From the NCBI GenBank assembly GCA_930367205.1, contig OV884013.1, forward strand, positions 93,249,333 to 93,313,332: a DNA stretch of 64,000 nucleotides, given 5' to 3'. Shown one piece after another: positions 33,467 through 45,769 of this stretch; position 1 is the stretch's first letter; each line of letters opens with the position of its first letter. The notes under the pieces were generated by a model. The model was not told the origin of the DNA and did no database searches. It worked only from the letters and a program-made list of their open reading frames with translations. The DNA comes from Acanthosoma haemorrhoidale (taxonomy: Eukaryota > Arthropoda > Insecta > Hemiptera > Acanthosomatidae). The position numbers and the translations under genes were made by a program.

Positions 33467-34243
33467 GAGGTGCCAGACTTTAACGTATATTTCGCTGTCC
33501 ATTGGTCATAATCGTGAGGTGCCAGACTTTAACGTATATTTCGCTGTCCATTGGTCATAATCGTGAGGTGCCAGACTTTAACGTATATTTCGCTGTCCAT
33601 TGGTCATAATCGTGAGGTGCCAGACTTTAACGTATATTTCGCTGTCCATTGGTCATAATCGTGAGGTGCCAGACATTAACGTATATTTCGCTGTCCATTG
33701 GTCATAATCGTGAGGTGCCAGACTTTAACGTATATTTCGCTGTCCATTGGTCATAATCGTGAGGTGCCAGACTTTAACGTATATTTCGCTGTCCATTGGT
33801 CATAATCGTGAGGTGCCAGACTTTAACGTATATTTCGCTGTCCATTGGTCATAATCGTGAGGTGCCAGACTTTAACGTATATTTCGCTGTCCATTGGTCA
33901 TAATCGTGAGGTGCCAGACTTTAACGTATATTTCGCTGTCCATTGGTCATAATCGTGAGGTGCCAGACTTTAACGTATATTTCGCTGTCCATTGGTCATA
34001 ATCGTGAGGTGCCAGACATTAACGTATATTTCGCTGTCCATTGGTCATAATCGTGAGGTGCCAGACTTTAACGTATATTTCGCTGTCCATTGGTCATAAT
34101 CGTGAGGTGCCAGACTTTAACGTATATTTCGCTGTCCATTGGTCATACTCGTGAGGTGCCAGACTTTAACGTATATTTCGCTGTCCATTGGTCATAATCG
34201 TGAGGTGCCAAACTTTAACGTATATTTCGCTGTCCATTGGTCA
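33467..34243 (+). repeat. 49-bp minisatellite, 16 tandem units
   Basis: The unit begins GAGGTGCCAGACTTTAACG and ends with CCATTGGTCATAATCGT. Fifteen complete units at exact 49-bp steps from 33467 are followed by a final 42-bp unit. Most units read as identical. Variants seen: units 5 (33663) and 12 (34006) share ACATTAAC for ACTTTAAC; unit 14 has CATACTCG; unit 16 has CCAAAC. A minus-strand frame of 68 codons enters the first unit but the 49-bp period would shift frame each unit, so the array is not coding. It has no spacer diversity and is not a CRISPR. Confidence 0.98.
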
Positions 34244-35146
34244 GAGGGAGTAATACAGAAGCCATGCCCTGAAATATCCTGACCTCTGATAGGTAAAAAA
34301 AAAACCGAGATGGGGTCTAAATTGGTCTACTCAATACAAAGTATACTTATTCGGGACGCTCAGCTTGCAGAGCAGTGGGACACACTCTGCCACTACCTCA
34401 CAGGACCAGTGAGCTTCAGTCTCCCTCAGTTGAGAGTTGTGCCAAGGACAGGAGAAATAAACATCAGAAGCAGTCCCGTAGGATAATATAAAATACCCTG
34501 ACAGTTAGCAATTGTAATTTCGACAAAACTCTAAGCTCATATAATAACTAAACCATTACTGACATTATTGAGCGGACATAATCAAATACTAGTTATTAAT
34601 TGTCAAATTATTATTCATTACTCAGAGGGTATTAGGTACTCTCTAAGCGTGATAAGATGTTAAAGTTAACATCCATATTTGATAGTGTGTGGATAACAAA
34701 CATCGTACTTGCTATCTAAGCAGGAATCTGAATTTGAATTAATTTCAGTAAACACGGCATTTCAAATTGGCTTTCCAAACGGGGACTTTATGATATGGAA
34801 ATTTAAACATTGATGGATTATACTGATGTATTTGAGTTAGGTATTTAATGGATGGCATTTATTTACGTCTTCCGATCATATCTCGTGCCCTTAAAATCCC
34901 CAAACGCAATCCACAGCGTTAAGTAGAGAAACTGGGGTGCCTCCTGGGCCCCACCCGGTTCTGGGGAGTGGCTCTGCTTTCATCCTTGTACTATTTCAGG
35001 CTCGTATCGGTGTGATCTCCAAAGGACTCTAAATATTCAAAAACGGCGTTGACGACCTAATGGCTTCACGCCACCATAAATACTGAAACATATGAATACT
35101 GATCCTTGGATGAACTAATTAAATATTTTTAAAACATATGACTGAC
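34244..35146. other. Probable intron sequence, nothing recognised
   Basis: Lies immediately 3' (in the minus-strand sense) of the receptor exon. 34360-34430 and 34870-35080 are less AT-rich but show no motif or splice-flanked frame that I can defend. Confidence 0.4.
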
Positions 35147-35325
35147 CCTTTCCAGCCCGGAGTTGTCTGCGTTCCAGGCGATGACGGGTATGCCTAGATA
35201 GCCGGCCAGCTGGAGGAAGTACTGGGCAGACGCCGTGCTGCGCCCGTACTGCTCGTAGTTCATCAGGTATAGGATCGACGAAACGTTGGCAGTGAGGAAC
35301 TCATCGCACAAAGATCTCAGGATAG
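35147..35325 (-). CDS. Nmdar2: Internal exon of an NMDA-type ionotropic glutamate receptor subunit 2 (GluN2-like)
   Basis: Minus strand, 179 bp. A pyrimidine-rich tract and AG (35327-35326) form the acceptor. The donor reads AGG|GTCAGT (GT at 35146-35145). The exon enters with two bases of a split codon and leaves at a codon boundary, encoding 59 full codons. The peptide includes [16 protein letters not shown] (with an N-glycosylation site, NVS), [18 protein letters not shown] and [16 protein letters not shown] recognise this as the amino-terminal (periplasmic-binding-protein-like) domain of insect NMDA receptor subunit 2, an extracellular part of a neuronal glutamate-gated channel. The rest of the gene must lie beyond long introns; no other exon was recognised here. 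GC content and coding quality differ sharply from the flanks. Identification is from memory of the family, without a search. Confidence 0.78.
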
Positions 35326-35821
35326 CTAGAAAAGAACAAACAACGAAATAATTAGCTATAATAATAATGATGATGCATAATATGGAAGATGGTAACTTTA
35401 AATAGAAAGGACGTTCAGGGTTCTGCATTGTTATTTTATTTTTTGAAAAATAATGCCCGAAAAAATCACCTTATAAAAGAATAAATAAACAAACAGTATA
35501 AGGATACTATGAACAAAATAATTAATTGAGTTGGCTTCAAGCGACATACATTGTTTATATTTATGCGTCATTTACTTTCCCTTGCTTCCCATTACTGTAT
35601 TTTGGTGAGCGTTTAGTTAGTATCTTTCGAGGTGTTTGTGATCATTTGAGTTAATAAGCAAAATGTGAGTAAAATTGATTGTTTTACGGCCGCTTTCAAG
35701 GAGCAGAAATAGAAAACACACCTTTTAGCATGCCATTAAGTTCCCCCCCCCCAAACATTGGGCATGTATTTGTAACTACATACTGTGAAATCATATGCAT
35801 GACGTATAAAAGTGCAAATGA
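35326..35821. other. Probable intron sequence, nothing recognised
   Basis: AT-rich DNA 5' of the exon in the minus-strand sense. It begins with the splice acceptor tract (TTTGTTCTTTTCTAG on the minus strand). Confidence 0.45.
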
Positions 35822-35925
35822 TTTTTTTTTTTTCTTTCATATCCCCTTTAAATTTACAGATAATTATATACAATTATAGATCCTCAGGCGAATCTATTTA
35901 CAAATGATTTTTGTTATTTTATTTA
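35822..35925 (-). repeat. 3'-tail-like repeat (family also at 30330 and 39850)
   Basis: A T run (35822-35833), then CTTTCATATCCCC, AAATTTACAGATAATTATA and TATAGATCCTCAGGCGAATCTA. This is the reverse complement of the block at 30330-30428 and directly precedes another LINE tail. Confidence 0.65.
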
Positions 35926-35933
35926 TTTATTTA

Positions 35934-36490
35934 TTTTTTTTTTCTTAGCTCTCAAATTTTTAAGATTAAAGATAAGGGAAAAATAAAGGGAATTTATTTG
36001 GGGTTAGCGGATCCTTTGTTATTTTAAAAAAATTATATAATGAACAAACAAGTATAATGATATACATTATACGTGACTGGACTAAACTGACTAATAGAGG
36101 TGATGGGGGTCACCTTTTTCTTCAAACTTAAAAATAACTTACATACTAATTCTTAACCTAATTTTTCCCCGACAGTCTGTTGCCCTCGATGCGGGAGGGG
36201 TGATGGGGTCATTGTGCTAAACACTGGTTTGGTTAGGTGCTGCAACGAGTCAAAAAACTTGATGTGTCTCCGGCGGATGAACTCACCCACCGACGGCACA
36301 CAAAGCAACGGGTGCAGGTCATCGTTCTTTAACCTCTCGAGAGAGGTATGTTGGACCACTTTTCACATGGTCCCATTCTGGAAATTTTGGAGACATTTGG
36401 CTGTATTATCAGTAAATAACGGAGCACCGTACAGCAGAGCCGGCCGGAGGACACATTTATAGATCATCAGTTTGAGACGAAGCGACAGGT
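35934..36490 (-). mobile_element. 5'-truncated Jockey-clade LINE copy
   Basis: Minus strand. The 3' A tract is the T run at 35934-35943; next to it is CTTAGCTCTCAAA, the complement of the GAGAGCTAAG terminus of the other copies. Coding remains at about 36480-36153: a block like LRLKLMIYKCVLRPALLYGAPL, a local deletion, then RRHIKFFDSLQHLTKPVF and LPHRGQQ. A stop and a shift separate the two parts. The 5' end is near 36490. It has no RT core and so is inactive. Confidence 0.8.
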
Positions 36491-37485
36491 TGGTGAAGTT
36501 AGCAAGTGTGATAGCCAGTAAGACCTGTGTCGTACTTTTTCTATTTTACGTGAAAATGATATTAATGTTGTTTCATTTAGTATGACGTCATATACACGTA
36601 ATTGAACGAGAGGAAATGCATGGAAAAAAATGTAATTATGAACGTAATAATAATGAAAAATAAACATACACAAACAGTCATTATAAATAAAAAAGTGAAT
36701 ACAGATTAACTAATTAGTAGATTAAAAGATAAGATAAAACTATAAAAGTCTTGAGGCTTTCCTTTATTCATTTAAATTGAATAAGTACTCACTGGTAATG
36801 ATCATGAACCACCTATCATTATTCTCCCTGCAAATAACGTCTAACTGTCATCATAGTTTTGGTAGAAATTAGACCACAGGTAGATCAGTCCCGAATGTGC
36901 CTTGTTTGGAGTTTGTGATTTTTCGTCACCCACCAATTCGTTCATTATCAGTATCCACTTTTTGAAAAATGTTCTTTCAACCAGGCCAGAATTGGAAAAA
37001 TGCTAAAATATCTGCTTAGTAGGAACAATCCTTCTTCGTGGGTTGCCGAATATGAGAATATAATCCGAGTTGAGATGGCCGGTGTACCCTTCGGCCACTG
37101 TCAATATTTCCTCGCATAGATCAACTTCATTGTTATCATTACTATAAAGCCTCCTTATCATCAAAACTTCTTTTAACTCAAATAACTAATAAAATCTCTA
37201 ACCCCATTTATTTGACCGTTCTTTTCTTACCCGTGCTCTATACGATTGGAACTTTATAGCTATCGGTATTCATCGCTCCTAATCTTTAAATCTAGACTTT
37301 GCCAGCTACTTGCCTGTCTCCAATTTAAATCTTTATAATTCATCATTACTGTTACTATTATTTTAATGTAATTACTTTTTTTTTCGAATTTTATACATTC
37401 CTTATTTTAACGTATCCTCTGCAATGTTCATTTCATACCGGCAATAGTTCATATAATTAATAGTCGTAAATAAGTTAAGATTTCT
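36491..37485. other. AT-rich stretch, nothing recognised
   Basis: No motif seen. The last 300 bases may be decayed upstream sequence of the RT relic that follows. Confidence 0.4.
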
Positions 37486-37960
37486 CTAAAGCGTATGATA
37501 CCATATACCACACAGTCCTACTTTCCAAGTTAAAATCATTAAACTTTTCCAGTAGCTATATCCATTAGTTTTGTTCATCTCTCTACAACAGTTTACAAGT
37601 AGTAATTATTCCTAATCAATCCCTATCGGCTTTTCCCACACTTTTCTGGCTTAGCCTAGAGATCGAGCATTTCTCCCTTTCTTTTTAATTGTTACATAAA
37701 TGGTCTCCCTAAATTTATTTATAATGGTTTCCATCACCTTCACACCGACAACTCTCAAATCTATTTATTCTCCCCCCTCATTTTTATTCACTTCCGTTTG
37801 CCAAGATTCAGGAAGACCTAGATCGGATCCAGTGCCTGGGCAAACCTCAATAAATTGAGGTCAAACTGCATTTTGCCCCCCCCCCCGTTTAAAACCTAGG
37901 GTTAAACTTTGACCCATAATTGCCCTTGTGGAATCAACATGCCTTCCAAATTTGCCTTCA
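37486..37960 (+). pseudogene. Old relic of a CR1/Jockey-like reverse transcriptase
   Basis: Conceptual plus-strand translation shows AYDTIYHTVLLSKLKSLNF (motif A, normally AFDT..H..LL.KL), then a segment with SSISPFLFNCYINGLPKF (motif B tail, normally PQGS.L.P.LF..YINDLP), then HHLHTDNSQIYLF (motif C, normally YADD.QIYL). Stops and substitutions break all parts, and ADD has become TDN. A C-rich run follows at about 37878. It is similar in decay to the relic at 20.2 kb but not the same family as the young LINE copies. Confidence 0.6.
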
Positions 37961-39671
37961 GTTAATAGGGAACTATCCCTGAGCTAACCTGTCAACTCCT
38001 TGAATCCTCCCTCATTTATGTATGACATATATTTATATATTTGTATGTGGGTCGATCTAAGTCTTTTTCGCTAAATGCAGTTAAATATTTTCATTTTATT
38101 ATTGACATTATTTTTTTTTACAGGGGCTTACACCTTATTTTACGTTTGTTATCTTTTTTTTTCTTCTCTTTTCATGACGTAATAATTCCTATTTGCCAAA
38201 TACGAATATATCATCTGTACATTATTGGTACTCATAGTGGACTTTGACCCGAAATACATTTTCTTTTCTATTCTGTGTTTTTTTTATCAGCATTGTACTT
38301 TTGGTTCAGCGAGGTCTCATTAAATGGCCATAGAGCCATTATTATTCCTAAACTAACCCAAACATAGAAATGTTCTATATATTTATGCACTTGGAATATA
38401 CCAAGTGTCTTTTTTTCATTAATTTCATATTATGAGTATGATAAATATTATTTGATCAGAAATGTATTTCATACTATTTTATGTTAAATAAATTTTTGTT
38501 TTTAAGGGACGTAGTCCCAGTATAATAAATATATTATGTACTATTACTACTGTTTCATTTATTTTCCATTTCAAGTGAAATATTATTTTTTCTTCGTTAA
38601 CATTTCATTTACGTTCCATTATTTATTAAAACTTTCAATTCTTTTTGTATTCAGTTAGACTACACACCTATGAGATGTGAATAAAAGTTTTCCAAAGCTT
38701 GGCTCAACAGCCTAAAGAATCCTCCTATACCTTGGGGTTTAACTCAATCGGAATTCCACTCCCGTGATTCCCAAGTTGAAATAAGGAGGACCAAGAAGAG
38801 GGTGATATTGAGTCTGTTGTCGAAGAGTTGAGAAGTTGAGAGTCAGGTAGCATGGCCAGTTCTTTATTAGTTTTCTTAAGCCCTTATTACTTCTCTTCCT
38901 GTCCTGATAAGCTCCAGCAATGTCAGCCTTATCGTTTTTACAGAGCTCAGGAGTTGAAGGGATGTCTAAAAGGCTATCTAAAGAATTTAATAGCTAGTTG
39001 ATCCTAAAATCGGTAGACTAACAAGTTTTTTTTTCATCATTCCCAATATTTTTTCAAAGTATAAATAAAAAAAAAATGAATTTGTAACCACATAAAATAT
39101 ACATATAGATACTCGAAAAAGTGTAGGAACTGATGAGGTTCTTAAATACTGACTAAAATACTCGAGTAAGGAAAAATTGTGTTGTGGAGAAAATTATCAT
39201 CTCTAATAAGTCAATGGGTAATTTTCGTAAATGGTTTTATTAGGACCATTTGAAAGATATTGCATCCACCCTTTCATTAATACAGTATTATACAGTTCAG
39301 ACAAGTGTGTTAGTTAATATACATATAAACTTTCAGTTACCTTTGATTTGATAACACAAAAAACTAACAACATTTTTTTACGGTTTCTGTGGAACAACAG
39401 CAGGCAGATACAAGACAGACAAGACCCTGTTTGAGAGCAAAGCTTATCCTTTGATGCCGGCCATAAAATTCACACAAGATCCACTTATGTGACTATTATT
39501 ATATGGTCTGCAATCCTAAATTTATGTGAAGCTCTAATTTTTACATAAGTGCCTCCCTCGATATTTGTGCATGGACTAATAGTAAATAATTAGTCTGTTC
39601 CCCGAGAGAATGTCTATGAGTTGTGGGAAATGACTATCCAACGTTCCCCTACGTAAGGGGGTAAGGGTAAT
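37961..39671. other. AT-rich stretch, nothing recognised
   Basis: No supported feature. A 68-codon frame at 38041 is Phe/Leu-rich by base composition. Confidence 0.4.
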
Positions 39672-39777
39672 CCCCGTCTTACTAACTAAACTTACTAAAC
39701 CCCGTCTTACTAACTAAACTTACTAAACCCCGTCTTACTAACTAAACTTACTAAACCACGTCTAACTAACTCATTGT
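39672..39777 (+). repeat. 28-bp tandem repeat, nearly 4 units
   Basis: Unit CCCCGTCTTACTAACTAAAC plus TTACTAAA. Starts lie at 39672, 39700, 39728 and 39756, and the last unit is partial and diverged. The unit itself has sub-repeats of actaa. Confidence 0.95.
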
Positions 39778-39841
39778 TTATAGACCTACCGACGTCATCT
39801 TTTGACTCATGACTTCTCTTTTCTTCTTCTTCCAAGTTTTT

Positions 39842-40082
39842 TTTTGAAAAGTTTTTTTTTTTTAAATCTACAGATACTTCTATACAATTATAGATCCTCA
39901 GGCGAATCTATAAACAAATTATTTTTGTATTTCCTGTAGCGTTGCTGCATTATATACTGGTTTTGTTATTTTATTATATAATGGAATAAACAAGTACAAT
40001 AATACACATTGTTCAGTCCAGTCACGTATATTGTGTATCATTGTACTTGTTTATTCCATTATATAATTTTTATAAAATAACA
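39842..40082. repeat. LINE-tail fragments forming a long inverted repeat
   Basis: 39855-39925 carries the ATAGATCCTCAGGCGAATCTA block of the 3'-tail family (minus orientation). Then 39960-40011 and 40029-40082 are imperfect reverse complements of each other with arms of about 50 bp around a loop of about 17 bases; both contain TATATAATGGAATAAACAAG or its complement. The same words occur in the 3' UTR of the LINE copy at 36015-36085, so the inverted repeat is built from two head-to-head LINE 3' UTR pieces. Confidence 0.7.
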
Positions 40083-40740
40083 AAACCTGAATTCCGAATG
40101 GTTGCATATGATCGATGTTGCTTGATATTATCGGGAATTAGTTCAGTCGAACCAACTTAGAGACCTGGCCAAAAATACCAATGAACAGACAAATTTCTTT
40201 TAATTATTTATAGTATGCTGGAATAAACTCAGGTCGGTTCCGTGGTCAACGGAATGGAAAGAAAAAACATATTGTATTTTTTCTACAAACTAGGTTTTGC
40301 CAGCCATCCCCCTTCGGGTATAGTATCCAGAAACGTCTTAATCTGCGGTTAATAAACAGGTGTCTGTTTTTGGGTTTTTTTTCATGCCAACGTGTACATC
40401 GTGGTAATCTATATTAGTTGAAAATTAATGTCTAGATTTACGGAAAGAATATTAAATGAGCTGAAAATGGTCTTTTACAGAATATTGTACAAAGGAGAAC
40501 GTTTTGACCTAACGAATTCCTGTTGATCGGCCCATGCCAAGATAGGTTCGGAACTACATTCTTCAGTCAAAAAACGGGTCAATAAAAGACCCATATGTCG
40601 GCATACCATTCTATTATTATAAAAGAGATGATTTATATTATAACGGAATTAAACTGAAATTTGAATCTTAAAGGCCACTGCTCTGATTTAACTCCCGCTA
40701 TCAGCCTCTAAACTAATTAAGAATTAATTAAATTAGATTA
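40083..40740. other. AT-rich stretch, nothing recognised
   Basis: No supported feature. Confidence 0.4.
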
Positions 40741-40900
40741 GCCGTATCAATAATTTCCCGGATGAGCCAAAAGTTCAACATCGTCCCATCCGCTTCAACA
40801 GTCAACAGAGGCGAATTAATTCCGACCCCACCCGGCGGACTCGAACGCCTTTAACAAATCAGTACCAGCTATCGGGGCCCACTTGGCCACCCGTTCAAAC
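40741..40900 (-). repeat. tRNA-derived SINE candidate
   Basis: On the minus strand from about 40893: GGTGGCCAAGTGGGCC, a good match to the Pol III A box (TGGCNNAGTGG), then after about 35 bases GGCGTTCGAGTCC, a near-perfect B box. The pair resembles the head of a Ser- or Leu-type tRNA. The sequence cannot be folded into a full cloverleaf, so it is a tRNA-related head followed by a body to about 40741. The 3' end and target duplication are not clear. Confidence 0.5.
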
Positions 40901-43900
40901 CACTTGAAGAAATCTCATTTCCTCACCACAATTGCCCTTCCTGCCACAGCTCAGCCCAACGTTAGAAGAGCCCTGGGCCTTTAGGGTGATAATTTATCGT
41001 AAATTAGGGCCTATCGCACACCACAGGTCCCTCCCATTGGTCACGCTGATATATGTTTCTTCCCTTTCCACTGAACGGGTTTTAATCACGATTAGTTAGA
41101 CAAAACGGATAAAAAAGTGCCTTTGAAGTAAGACTTCGTCCATCTCCATGCTAAGTATGCTCCATCCTCAGTTAAACATCATCTACTATGGTAGTGAGAT
41201 AGAACCTGCACCTCTTCAATGCTCCCAAATCCCTTCCAACAGAAAGTCATTTAATTTTGCAGAGTTAACCCTGAAAACCAAATGCAGGCCAAGTTCAAAT
41301 ATCAGCCCATGTAGTTCACGGGGTCATGAGCTGTGACCCCCAAAACTCATTATTTGCCATTTTTAGATTCCGCGAAAGCGTTTTTGTTATAAATCCTTAT
41401 TATTGTTATAAATCCTTAAATGTTATAAACCTTATGACGTCTAGTTCTTTCTATACTTCAGTGTTTCTCTAATACAACAGTATCTGTCTTAATTTAAAGC
41501 TCAGTAATTTATTCGGTTTCTATTCACTCTTGAATCTTACGATACAGACCCTTGACTACAAAGAAACCACGGTAACAGGTTTTAAAACTCGTTTTACTTT
41601 AATGTTTTCCAGTAGGTTGTCGTTTCCAGGCCAATCAATCTTTAGACTACCTTATATAAACAGATTTCATTTTATCTAATGGTGTTCTTATATGCAGTAG
41701 GACGTGACACGAAGAATTCATAAAACTATGAAATGCAATACTAAGCTGGAGTTCAAACAAATATAAAAATTAAAATAAGGTAATAGTTCAAAATCTGGGA
41801 CTAAAAAAACTTGCTTCATTAAGATTACGACCATCAGAAAGTCGTTCATTATAATGTTGACCTGATAAAAATGTAGGCAATTCTTGTGGTGTATGTTTAA
41901 GTAATTCATGCAACGAATGCCAAAACAAGTCGATCAAATAACTACGCCTATGATTTACCTACACTTACTCAATCCCGTAGAAAAAAATTATTAACTGTTT
42001 TTATATTTTACTAAATAACAGTTTATATTAGACAAAAGTAAAGTGAATACGTTATTATTATTTTTTGGGGACAATAATAGAACTTATTTTTTATTTAATC
42101 ATATCAAAGTTTCACAGATACTAAGAAACCAGAAATGGGAAAACTCGAAACTACCACAGATCCTAGTGTATGAAATAGAATGAAATGCATCTCATGTGGC
42201 CAAAAATTCCTTCAGTTAGCACGTGAGGACAATATGTATGTAGACTTCTGTGAAATCTTCACAGGTGTCTCAAATTGTTCGCTGTCCATGGGGGTAATGT
42301 CACCCTCATAGTTCTTCGACAAAACACATCAGCGTTTTGAGTATGTGCGCTTACAAATACAAGAATAATGCTAAAAAAATGATCTAGAAAGAATTAACAA
42401 TTGTCACTCCCTCTATAAATAAGAAACAAAAACATAAAAGTAACATTTCAAATGATAGTTTTAATATATTTTTCTAATAGTAGTTCACATTTCAAACTAC
42501 AAAACAGGACGTTGATATGTTAAATTAATTTAATCTACTCAAAATTATCTAATGGAACTATCATGCAAAATATATAGCCTTAAAAAAGAGAAGTCCTGAG
42601 CTAACTCTGGCTCGATTTCCGTCTAGTACTAATGATTTTCAGTGGAACTCTAATCGCGAGGTTTACTCAGGCCCGTGAGGGAAACAATGAAATGAGTAGT
42701 AGTATGATAAAGATATACGGGTAACTAGCTCTTCACAGCCACAAACGAACTAAAGCGACAACCTCACTCCTTCATAAAATGTTGCACTATAATTGTTAAT
42801 AATATTGAATATATTCAAAACTTTTATTATTTAATGACAAAAACATTGCGTATTGTTTCAACCAAAAACCTTCAAATTCTGAAAAAAAATACGAAATAAA
42901 GTGAGATCACTATATTAAATGTGCATGTGGGGTGGTCATTGTATCTATTTTATTGAATACTAACTATAACTGATGCGTATAATTTTTTTAATTATAATTG
43001 AATTCATCTTTTTAAAATCTCTTCCACAATACATGTGAATACACCCCACTGAAAAAACACATCCTGTCTATAAGGGAGGTATATTAAATTTTGAATCAAA
43101 TTAAATAACAATTTATCCATGGTCCCTTATGAGTACTTGATGTTTCAGCAGGAAGTAGACTAGTGTTGTAACAGAGAAAATACATTTCTGGTTACCCGGA
43201 GAGCCACAGTAAAAAAAAAAAAAAGTATTACTGTCAAGTAATACAAATTGCTTGAAATATAACCTGTTTGCAAATAAATACACAAGCTAAGGGAAAGGAT
43301 GGGAGAGGGAGAGAGAGAGGGTGACAGAGAGAAAGTGAGAGAACTCCTTTATTTCATTTTATTTTATGTAGGGTCGTTTCATATAATTTCCAGTCACCAG
43401 ATGGCTTCCTAAGTGAGACTAAAATACAACTAATACGTACTATTCAAATATATATTTATTTATCTGTAGGAAAACATAAAGAAAACGCTTACAACTAAAG
43501 GGGTAGGAAAGAGAGTGAAGGGTGACAGAAGGGGAGCAGCTGTGGTCAAAGGCGGGAGTTGACTGGGCTCATTTTCATTCACTGTCTTCTCTAGTTTCTT
43601 CTCTCTGGTCCACTCTCCATCTATCGAATTTTTGCACTTAGCTTTTATTTTCGCATCTGTACTCTAGTGAATACATGGAAAAGTGGCCTCTCATTTTCGT
43701 CATATTTTTAAAAAATCACAAATCATCAATTATCAATAACTAACGACCAAAGAAATCATGACTGAAAAGATTAGGAGGCCAAAGGTAAATTTTATATGGA
43801 GGTTTCATTTGACTTTTGTTATGGATATTTTCAATTCCACAAACGTAATTAAGGATTAATAATACTTCGTAATAACCAGATTCTGATTATATTGCGTAGG

Positions 43901-45769
43901 GAATCAAAGTAAATATCTCAACGTATCGAATAACAATATTTATTGTTAATAACTATTTATTGTAAAATAAATCATTAAAATTACATATATGTTTAAAGTA
44001 TATTAATAGAAAACTGCTGTGGCTATAATTTTGTCTGACGCAGTTTTCTTTGGATTTATTACAACTTCGGTTTAAATGCTTTTTTATAATAGTCTAACGA
44101 TCACTAATTTGATACCCCTGACCAAATAGAACTACCATGCATAATTTTATGCCCCAAAACCGAAATGCACTATTTGATTTAAAGATGCAAAAACAAAACG
44201 TAAAAATTGTTAATTCAGACATCTAGAATTTTAATCACAGACCATCATTACTATCGATTATACTGAATACCAATCCATACCCATTCCAAAAAAATCAATT
44301 CTTTCAGAGGACCATTGTTTTCACATTTCAGAATCATTGAATTTATGTTCCTATAATTTCTGAAAATGATTCGCCGCTGAACCTTGAAAAAATTCAAGTG
44401 ATAGAGGAGCCGATTTTTTTTATACCAACCGTTCGTTAACTGACTTTCTTCTACACAGCGTCATTTTGATCCTAGGAAATTTGCTTTATTAGTTTCGTTA
44501 CGGCTGATTTTATTACTTTTGAAACCGAAAAAAGAGCTACGGTTGCCTTTTCTGTTTCAATACGTCATTTGGGATTGAACCTATCGAACAATCTAATACT
44601 ATAAATAACGGATATTATTTGAATACGTAGTGTGGGATTCAAGTTGAGTTGGTTTTTATCGGCAAAAATAAGATGTACTGGGAGACAAATGAAGAAACTC
44701 ACTCATCGAACATCTAATACGAGAAACAAGGGAGCTTATTTGAATAGAAAGCCAAGAGTGGAGGGGAGGGAAGAAACAAATATTCGAGTTTTCTTTCTGA
44801 ACCGGACCCCAATCCCACGGGTCAGTTGACATCAGTCTGCAGGCTATTATTGAACCTGGAGCCTATATTGAAACACAGCAAGTCTAGAAAAAAGGGAGGC
44901 TAATAGCGGAGCCCGGAATGCGTTTTTTTTTTATTTCGACTGACTGCCAGTTATTCGAAAATCAAAATAAATTTTGGCTCTTCTCAGCAGCTCCCCTTCC
45001 TCTCAATCCTAATTAACAATTAGAACTTTAGAAATGAGATCGTTTATTAACCGTTTCAATGGTTCGGAAATTCTTCAAGTTTGGCAGAACGAACCCATTC
45101 AGGATAAATCTGTATCAGGTCACACGATCATCACTGATGACGATAAAAACTATTATGTGGCACCTGTAGACTGTGTATTTTTGGTTTAAATCGACTATAA
45201 GTGGTCCATCTATGATCAAACTCTTTAAATTTTCTTTAAAATCGTCAAATTACTTAACTTGACCTAGTAACTATTTAAGACCCGTGATCATTCACAAATT
45301 AAGGGGTTACGCATCTTAAGTGGGTAAAGATGTTTAAAAATCGGTTTACTTACTTTTTCAACTAATCCATTTAAATAGTTTTAAAATTAGCTTGTTAATT
45401 ATAATATAATAATGTGATTAATGATAAAAGGGATCGTGAACTTTTTTTGGTTTTATAACTCATTTGGTTTCAAAATAGACTCTCGATATCACGGACCACA
45501 AAAAGTCAAATCCTTTTATTTCTATTCCCTTAAAACAACCTAGCGAAATTTTAACTCTACAAGTCAAAGGAACGAGCTGTTTTTACCTCTACAATTTAAA
45601 GAAAATTTATGAGTGTTGGGGATCGATGTCAATGAATTACGTGACTGCTGATGTACTGCGCATCATTCCCATCCCACTATGCCACCCTAAAACAAGCAGG
45701 TTTTAACATTTCACTTAAGTCCTCTCCTTCTTTTTACGATCAGCCAATTTCAACTGCCAATCGTTAACA
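40901..45769. other. Long stretch without recognised genes
   Basis: Nearly 5 kb of mostly AT-rich DNA. 43295-43345 is a purine-rich (GA) run. 44560-44640 and 44640-44900 repeat loose versions of a motif 'aatacgt...tgggatt...' without a clear unit. No frame, RNA gene or element end could be supported. Confidence 0.4.

Noticed and set aside
33296..33502. 68-codon minus-strand frame starting in the first 49-bp unit
   Set aside because: Starts in satellite sequence whose period is not a multiple of three; no conserved motif or splice support.
33467..34243. CRISPR-like regular repeat array
   Set aside because: Units are contiguous 49-bp repeats with no unique spacers, in a eukaryotic setting; it is a minisatellite.
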